Source: Leptolyngbya sp. SIO1E4 (GTDB taxonomy: Bacteria; Cyanobacteriota; Cyanobacteriia; Phormidesmidales; Phormidesmidaceae). Taken from it: a stretch of DNA of 64,000 nucleotides. The position numbers were made by a program, and so were the translations under genes. The DNA lies in contig JAAHFU020000006.1 of NCBI GenBank assembly GCA_010672825.2, forward strand, positions 1 through 64,000, read 5' to 3'. Of the stretch, positions 61,419-64,000 are shown in pieces. How positions within the stretch are numbered: the first letter of the stretch is position 1; each line of letters begins with the position of its first letter. Under the pieces are notes generated by a model that was given only the letters and a program-made list of their open reading frames with translations, was not told the DNA's origin and made no database searches.

Positions 61419-63941
61419 CTAGGCTGATACAGTCCTAACTACTGACAGTTGACTGTGGCCATCACTGTTCGCATCAGTCACAGTGGGTACCAAGGCATTT
61501 TGCAAAACTTGCTCGATGCGATCGCACCCAACAAACGTCATCGCCTGCCGCACATGCTCCGGCACATCCATCAAATCCTTCTCATTCTGTTGAGGCAACA
61601 GCACCCGGTGAATCCCTGCCCGATGAGCCGCCAGCACCTTTTCGCGGACGCCACCAATAGCCAGCACATCCCCGCTCAGGTCAATTTCCCCCGTCATCGC
61701 CGTGTCAGTGCGGACAGGACGGTGTAATAGGAGTGAGGCGATCGCCGTCAGCATCGTAACCCCAGCCGAAGGGCCATCTTTGGGAATCGCTCCAGCAGGT
61801 ACATGCAGGTGCAACCCATTATCCTTGAGCAGAGTCAAGTCAATGCCCAAATCCTCCGCATGAGACCAGATGTAGGATCGGGCAATGCAAGCCGACTCTT
61901 CCATCACATCGCCCAATTGTCCTGTTAGAGTCAGCTCTTTCCCTTGGGGCAGCAACACCGCTTCCACAAACAGCACGTCACCTCCAGCCAGTGTCCAGGC
62001 CAAGCCCGTTGCCACCCCTGGCTGCGGGTGCTGCCGCCGCTCATCCCGTAGATAGCGTTTCGATCCGAGCATAGTTTCCAATTGTTCCGGATGGATGGTC
62101 ACAGGCGTGGTTATCCCTTCCGCAAACTGTACAGCCACCTTACGACAGAGATTCCCCAACTGCTGCTCTAGCCGCCGCACGCCTGCCTCACGGGTGTAAT
62201 CATCAATCACATGACAGAGGGTTGCCTCAGGCAACTGGAGTGCATTTGAGGGAAGTCCCGACTTCTCTAACTGACGAGGCAGCAGGTAAGTGCGGGCGAT
62301 CGCCAACTTCTCCTGATCTGAATAGCCCGATAGCTCAATCAGCTCCAGCCGATCCAGCAGCGGTGGGGGTACTGTCGAGAGGTCGTTGGCGGTACCAATG
62401 AAGATTACCTGGGACAGATCAAAGTCTAAATCTAGATACAGGTCATGGAAGCAGTAGTTCTGCTGCGGGTCCAGAATTTCGAGCAATACCGAAGCTGGGT
62501 CTCCTCGATAATCCATGCCCACCTTGTCCAACTCATCCAGCATAATCACCGGATTCTTCACGCCAGCCCGATGCAACGCCTGAATAATCCGTCCTGGCAT
62601 AGCCCCAATGTAGGTACGGCGGTGACCTCGCAGTTCCGCTTCATCCCGCAGACCCCCTAGGCTAATACGTTCAAAGGGACGACCGAGCGCCCGCGCAATC
62701 GAATGCCCTAGACTGGTTTTGCCAACCCCCGGCGGCCCCACAAAGCAGATCACCGTACCCACCGAGTAGCGTTCCGCCCGCACTTGAGCAGACGCTGGTT
62801 CGGCCTCAACTGCCGTCGCTTGCTGCTGTGCTTGCCGTTTCAGCTTGAAGGTGGCCAAATGCTCGATGATGCGGTCTTTGACTTTGTTCATACCATAGTG
62901 ATCCGCATCCAGCACGGCCCTGGCGTTCTGCAAGTCTAAATTATCCTCGACCGTTTGCTGCCAAGGCATTTCCAGCAGCCAATCCAAGTAGGTACGAATC
63001 ACACCGCCCTCAGCCGAACTGCTGCCAATGCGCTCCAGTCGTGCCAGCTCCCGTTTAAGCTGCTTCTCGGCTGTTTCGGGCAGTGCTGATGTTGCTAAAT
63101 GCTCCCGAAGTTCGGCCATTTCCTCGCGATCCGGATCGCCCTCGCCTAATTCTTCCTGAATTTTCTTCAATTGCCGTCGCAGGAAGAACTCCCGCTGCTG
63201 CGCCCCAATTTCCTTTTTGGTTTCTCCCAAAATTTGGGTTCGCAGTCGTTGCTCTTCCACATATTGCTGTAGGTTTTCCAGAACCCGCCGCAGGAGTGTC
63301 TCCAGATGATTCTCTTCCAGCACAGCCTGTGTTTTGGGCACCCCTTTCTGCATGAGGATACTTGATTGGTAGGCGAGTTCAACCGGCTCTTGATTGCTCA
63401 CAAGAATCGCTAGCAGTTCCTCCGGGAAGTCGGCGTTCATAGACGCCGCATCTTGCCAGAGAGACTTTATGGCATCGGTCAATGCTTTCAAGGTGTCAGT
63501 TTCGCTGCCAGCGACCTCCGCCTCCGTAGTGGTTAACTGGGGCAATGGCTGAAAATCCACCTCGAATCTCTTACCTTTCAATCGCAAGCGCTCTAGCTGT
63601 ACGCGCTCCACTCCCCTCACAACAAGCTGAAGCGAACCAACCGGGAGTCGCATCATCCGCTGAACGACCGCCAAGGTTCCCACAGGATAGAGATCTTTTA
63701 GGGCCTCAACCTCGGCATCTGAGTCTCGGGTCAGTCGCTCCAGACACTTGGGGCGAATCGCTACAATCACTAGATGTTTCTCCGTCGTATCCACAGCAGC
63801 TTCGGCTGATGCCACAGAGCGCAGACGACCTGCCATCACGGGTATCGTAATGCCGGGCAGCAATACAACATCCCGCAAGGGCAACAGAAATGCCGATTGG
63901 GTCTGGGTAGAGGACTTAAAGGAGCTGGGCAACCATAGCAT
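61419..63941 (-). CDS. lon: ATP-dependent protease Lon
   Basis: 840 residues from the ATG at 63941, placed eight bases after GGGGAGG (the upstream ATG at 63947 is too close). Lon N-terminal substrate domain ([20 protein letters not shown]), coiled-coil region ([20 protein letters not shown]), AAA+ module with Walker [21 protein letters not shown], Walker [12 protein letters not shown], and protease domain with catalytic Ser in [15 protein letters not shown] and Lys in [15 protein letters not shown]. Cytosolic quality-control protease. Many cyanobacteria lack Lon and rely on Clp/FtsH, so its presence may be an acquired stress function. Its promoter region is mostly outside the window. Confidence 0.93.
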   Translation of the reverse strand: MLWLPSSFKSSTQTQSAFLLPLRDVVLLPGITIPVMAGRLRSVASAEAAVDTTEKHLVIVAIRPKCLERLTRDSDAEVEALKDLYPVGTLAVVQRMMRLPVGSLQLVVRGVERVQLERLRLKGKRFEVDFQPLPQLTTTEAEVAGSETDTLKALTDAIKSLWQDAASMNADFPEELLAILVSNQEPVELAYQSSILMQKGVPKTQAVLEENHLETLLRRVLENLQQYVEEQRLRTQILGETKKEIGAQQREFFLRRQLKKIQEELGEGDPDREEMAELREHLATSALPETAEKQLKRELARLERIGSSSAEGGVIRTYLDWLLEMPWQQTVEDNLDLQNARAVLDADHYGMNKVKDRIIEHLATFKLKRQAQQQATAVEAEPASAQVRAERYSVGTVICFVGPPGVGKTSLGHSIARALGRPFERISLGGLRDEAELRGHRRTYIGAMPGRIIQALHRAGVKNPVIMLDELDKVGMDYRGDPASVLLEILDPQQNYCFHDLYLDLDFDLSQVIFIGTANDLSTVPPPLLDRLELIELSGYSDQEKLAIARTYLLPRQLEKSGLPSNALQLPEATLCHVIDDYTREAGVRRLEQQLGNLCRKVAVQFAEGITTPVTIHPEQLETMLGSKRYLRDERRQHPQPGVATGLAWTLAGGDVLFVEAVLLPQGKELTLTGQLGDVMEESACIARSYIWSHAEDLGIDLTLLKDNGLHLHVPAGAIPKDGPSAGVTMLTAIASLLLHRPVRTDTAMTGEIDLSGDVLAIGGVREKVLAAHRAGIHRVLLPQQNEKDLMDVPEHVRQAMTFVGCDRIEQVLQNALVPTVTDANSDGHSQLSVVRTVSA

Positions 63942-64000
63942 GGCCATAACCTCCCCGAATGATAAGTCAGCGCCTTGTACAAGCGAGGGAAAGACCGTCC

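Noticed and set aside
1-64000. tRNA, rRNA, tmRNA and CRISPR arrays
   Set aside because: Looked for T-loop/acceptor patterns and repeat-spacer periodicity by eye; nothing convincing was found. A tRNAscan-SE or Infernal run would be decisive.

Overview
The window is cyanobacterial chromosome. It carries PsbU-type photosystem II proteins, a ChlD magnesium-chelatase subunit, a cyAbrB-type regulator, a bidirectional-hydrogenase-type maturation protease and HypD, DUF4278/DUF4058/DUF4336 proteins, and many copies of the octamer GCGATCGC (HIP1) that is typical of cyanobacteria. The species cannot be fixed from the sequence; a filamentous, IS-rich lineage is likely. At least twelve genes are broken (frameshift, nonsense codon, truncation or remnant), so the region is eroding while keeping an intact core.

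Layout. 0-17 kb: accessory detoxification and resistance-type genes (GFA, SDR, DUF4336, flavodoxin-like, two tandem MDR oxidoreductases, GNATs, S33 hydrolase) plus two long TPR proteins, the second ending in a protease fold that has lost its catalytic triad. 17-21 kb: broken groEL, intact groES, chlD. 21-30 kb: trxB remnant, HhH protein, frameshifted cyAbrB, hibernation factor fused to a cold-shock domain, hydrogenase protease, aldo/keto reductase, PsbU. 30-36 kb: alpha/beta hydrolase, PRC-barrel, phosphotransferase-like protein, a second PsbU, a 58-bp perfect palindrome, an integron-type gene cassette with an attC site, and an IS630. 36-43 kb: arginine deiminase operon arcD-A-B-C, with a nonsense codon in arcD and an IS630 between arcD and its upstream region. 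43-53 kb: membrane proteins, hypD remnant, 6-phosphofructokinase, dihydroorotate-dehydrogenase-like protein, pyruvate:ferredoxin oxidoreductase. 53-64 kb: DUF4058, methyltransferase, PRPP synthetase, an IS4-family element nested in a MITE, DUF4278, an Hsp20 remnant, a GlcG/HbpS protein, Lon.

The most interesting signal is a promoter architecture repeated 16 times: an 11-bp-period direct repeat (gene strand TCAYAANTTCCTCA), then in 15 of 16 cases exactly 11 nt, then a -10-like hexamer, mostly TANNNT. It precedes groES, chlD, nifJ, prs, PRC-barrel, DUF4278, psbU-2, SDR, flavodoxin-like, DUF4336 and several unknown genes, and lies upstream of the arginine deiminase operon. The geometry matches activation by an OmpR/PhoB-type response regulator. 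The gene content (pyruvate fermentation, arginine fermentation, hydrogenase maturation, ribosome hibernation, chaperone, PRPP) suggests a dark/anoxia or dormancy regulon.

A second candidate novelty is a structured RNA-like element present twice (29988-30208 on + and 59370-59204 on -). Each copy lies about 270-280 bp from, and divergent to, a DUF4278 gene. They share a long conserved core and a compensatorily changed 5' hairpin; copy A ends in an intrinsic terminator and copy B is cut by the MITE.
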